Source: Candidatus Bipolaricaulota bacterium | Lineage (GTDB): Bacteria; Bipolaricaulota; Bipolaricaulia; RBG-16-55-9 | DNA: 23,174 nt | Direction: 5' to 3' | Assembly (NCBI GenBank): GCA_027021605.1 | Contig: JALUUA010000331.1 | Location: 1-23,174, forward strand | In this document: positions 22,591 to 23,174 of the stretch, in pieces | Position numbering within the stretch: position 1 is the stretch's first letter | Layout: each line of letters starts with the position of its first letter | Program-made: the position numbers and the translations under genes | Notes under the pieces: model-generated | Seen by the model: only the letters and a program-made list of their open reading frames with translations | Database searches by the model: none | Told to the model about the DNA's origin: nothing

Positions 22591-22981
22591 TCAGAATCGC
22601 AGGGCGATCCCCACACCGTAGAAGGGCTGCACGAAGCGCTCCACAAGGGGGCACGTAGAGCCCGACCTCGTTGAAGAACGTCCACGATCCCGCTGCGTTC
22701 AGGGGAAAGCTCCAGCGCACACCGGCTCCCAGTTGGGGAACGAAGCCGTCCACCACGTCGAACAGGAACAGAGCCTGAAGGGAGAGGGCGAACTGAGGCG
22801 AGAGGTGCCAGCGCAGGCCCGTCTCTAAATCCCACGTCCCGGAGAGGAAGTAGGCTCCGCTTGCCCACACCCCGAGGGAGCGGATAAGGGAAATCTCAGC
22901 CTCCAAGCCGAAGCCGGGGGCGAAGAACGTCGGGTTCGCCAAGACAAGATAAGGAAACCGAGATGCTAGAGCCTTGTGCAG
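22591..22981 (-). pseudogene. Outer-membrane beta-barrel protein, frameshifted and 5'-truncated
   Basis: The minus-strand frame from 22981 reads 'ASRFPYLVLANPTFFAPGFG', 'ISLIRSLGVWASGAYFLSG', 'LETGLRWHLSPQFALSLQAL', 'VPQLGAGVRWSFPL' and 'WTFFNEVGLYVP', i.e. alternating strands of a small outer-membrane barrel. Removing one C from the C5 run (plus-strand G5 at 22647-22651) continues it as 'VPLVERFVQPFYGVGIALRF' and a stop at 22591-22593, giving the hallmark terminal Phe. Without that change the frame runs on with non-barrel sequence to 22523. At the 5' side a TGA (22984-22982) blocks the frame and base composition changes, so the signal peptide and first strands are missing. A sequencing or assembly error at the homopolymer is possible; a real decayed gene is equally so. 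Confidence 0.7.
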
Positions 22982-22984
22982 TCA

Positions 22985-23087
22985 GGTCGAAAAATGCAAT
23001 CATCATGAGGAACAATACAGCCCAAGAAATAATATTGCCGTATGGTAGGCACCGTTAAGGAATGGAGAAAACCTCCTTGAGGACGAG
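22985..23087. other. AT-richer non-coding stretch beyond truncated barrel gene
   Basis: From ~22985 to the window end G+C is about 47 percent against roughly two thirds elsewhere. No complete gene is seen here. It could be an upstream regulatory region, an insertion-sequence end or a foreign insert. Confidence 0.4.
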
Positions 23088-23174
23088 ATGATGATTGTGG
23101 AACCAAGCGAACATCCGCAGCCAACGGGTGATGCTCCGATGATCTCTGCGATGTTGGGGAAACGAACCGTCAAA
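23088..23174 (+). CDS. Possible start of an unknown gene (partial, runs off window)
   Basis: Two adjacent ATGs (23088 and 23091) follow GAGG at 23079-23082 with five-base spacing, and the frame stays open for 29 codons to the edge ('MMIVEPSEHPQPTGDAPMIS...'). No family is recognisable. An alternative minus-strand frame (plus positions 23174-23055) ends at a TAA and reads 'SITRWLRMFAWFHNHHLVLK', aromatic and basic, somewhat transposase-like. Only one of the two can be real; too little sequence is present to decide. Confidence 0.3.
   Translation, partial: MMIVEPSEHPQPTGDAPMISAMLGKRTVK

Overview
The window is a GC-rich stretch (roughly two thirds G+C by eye) of a bacterial chromosome. Genes are tightly packed on both strands, with many ATGA/GTGA overlaps and intergenic gaps of 5 to 120 bases. 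A lipoprotein with a lipobox, a beta-barrel protein ending in phenylalanine and a periplasmic solute-binding protein point to a diderm cell. A GT78 mannosylglycerate synthase, a family-5 uracil-DNA glycosylase, an archaeal-type NMN adenylyltransferase, a DUF99 protein and a HisRS with an archaeal-looking signature suggest a thermophilic, deep-branching bacterium that shares genes with archaea (for example Bipolaricaulota/Acetothermia or a lineage near Thermus/Rhodothermus). The taxonomy is inference; no rRNA or tRNA gene is present to test it.

Layout. 1-991: the end of a surface protein with a FlgD-like C-terminal domain, then a cohesin-like lipoprotein. 1106-3899: ftsL/divIC-like gene, ftsI, and a DUF99 gene. 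3904-8495: a promoter with a long structured leader, then a sugar-type ABC importer (binding protein, strong intrinsic terminator, two permeases, ATPase). 8545-11020: a promoter, a GT78 mannosylglycerate synthase and a glycerate kinase. 11049-12651 (minus): Rdx-family selenoprotein-W-like gene, nadM, HD phosphohydrolase. 12767-15412: deoC, a 78-residue unknown protein, mtnA and a class II aldolase, all overlapping or nearly so. 15432-15917 (minus): membrane protein. 16019-17892: lysine-6-dehydrogenase-like gene overlapping a uracil-DNA glycosylase gene. 17889-19308 (minus): dprA-like and comF-like genes. 19499-20554: membrane-anchored EEP-fold nuclease/phosphatase. 20561-22461 (minus): membrane protein and hisS. 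22591-22981 (minus): a frameshifted outer-membrane barrel. 22985-23174: an abruptly AT-richer edge.

Two metabolic modules stand out. First, the transporter, mannosylglycerate synthase and glycerate kinase form a plausible compatible-solute locus: GDP-mannose plus D-glycerate gives mannosylglycerate, glycerate kinase adjusts the glycerate pool, and the importer could bring in the solute or a related glycoside. Second, mtnA plus a class II aldolase matches the core of the 'DHAP shunt' that salvages 5'-deoxyadenosine and methylthioadenosine. In the same operon deoC does the analogous cleavage of deoxyribose phosphate, so both branches yield a triose phosphate and an aldehyde.

Regulatory signals include good sigma70-type promoters at 3904-3933 and 8545-8572, a divergent pair of apparently near-leaderless promoters at 15930-16010, a perfect 12-bp terminator inside the ABC operon, and a GAAC-N4-GTTC palindrome (LexA-box-like) between the comF/dprA genes and the nuclease gene. 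Short period-6 imperfect repeats recur at gene boundaries.
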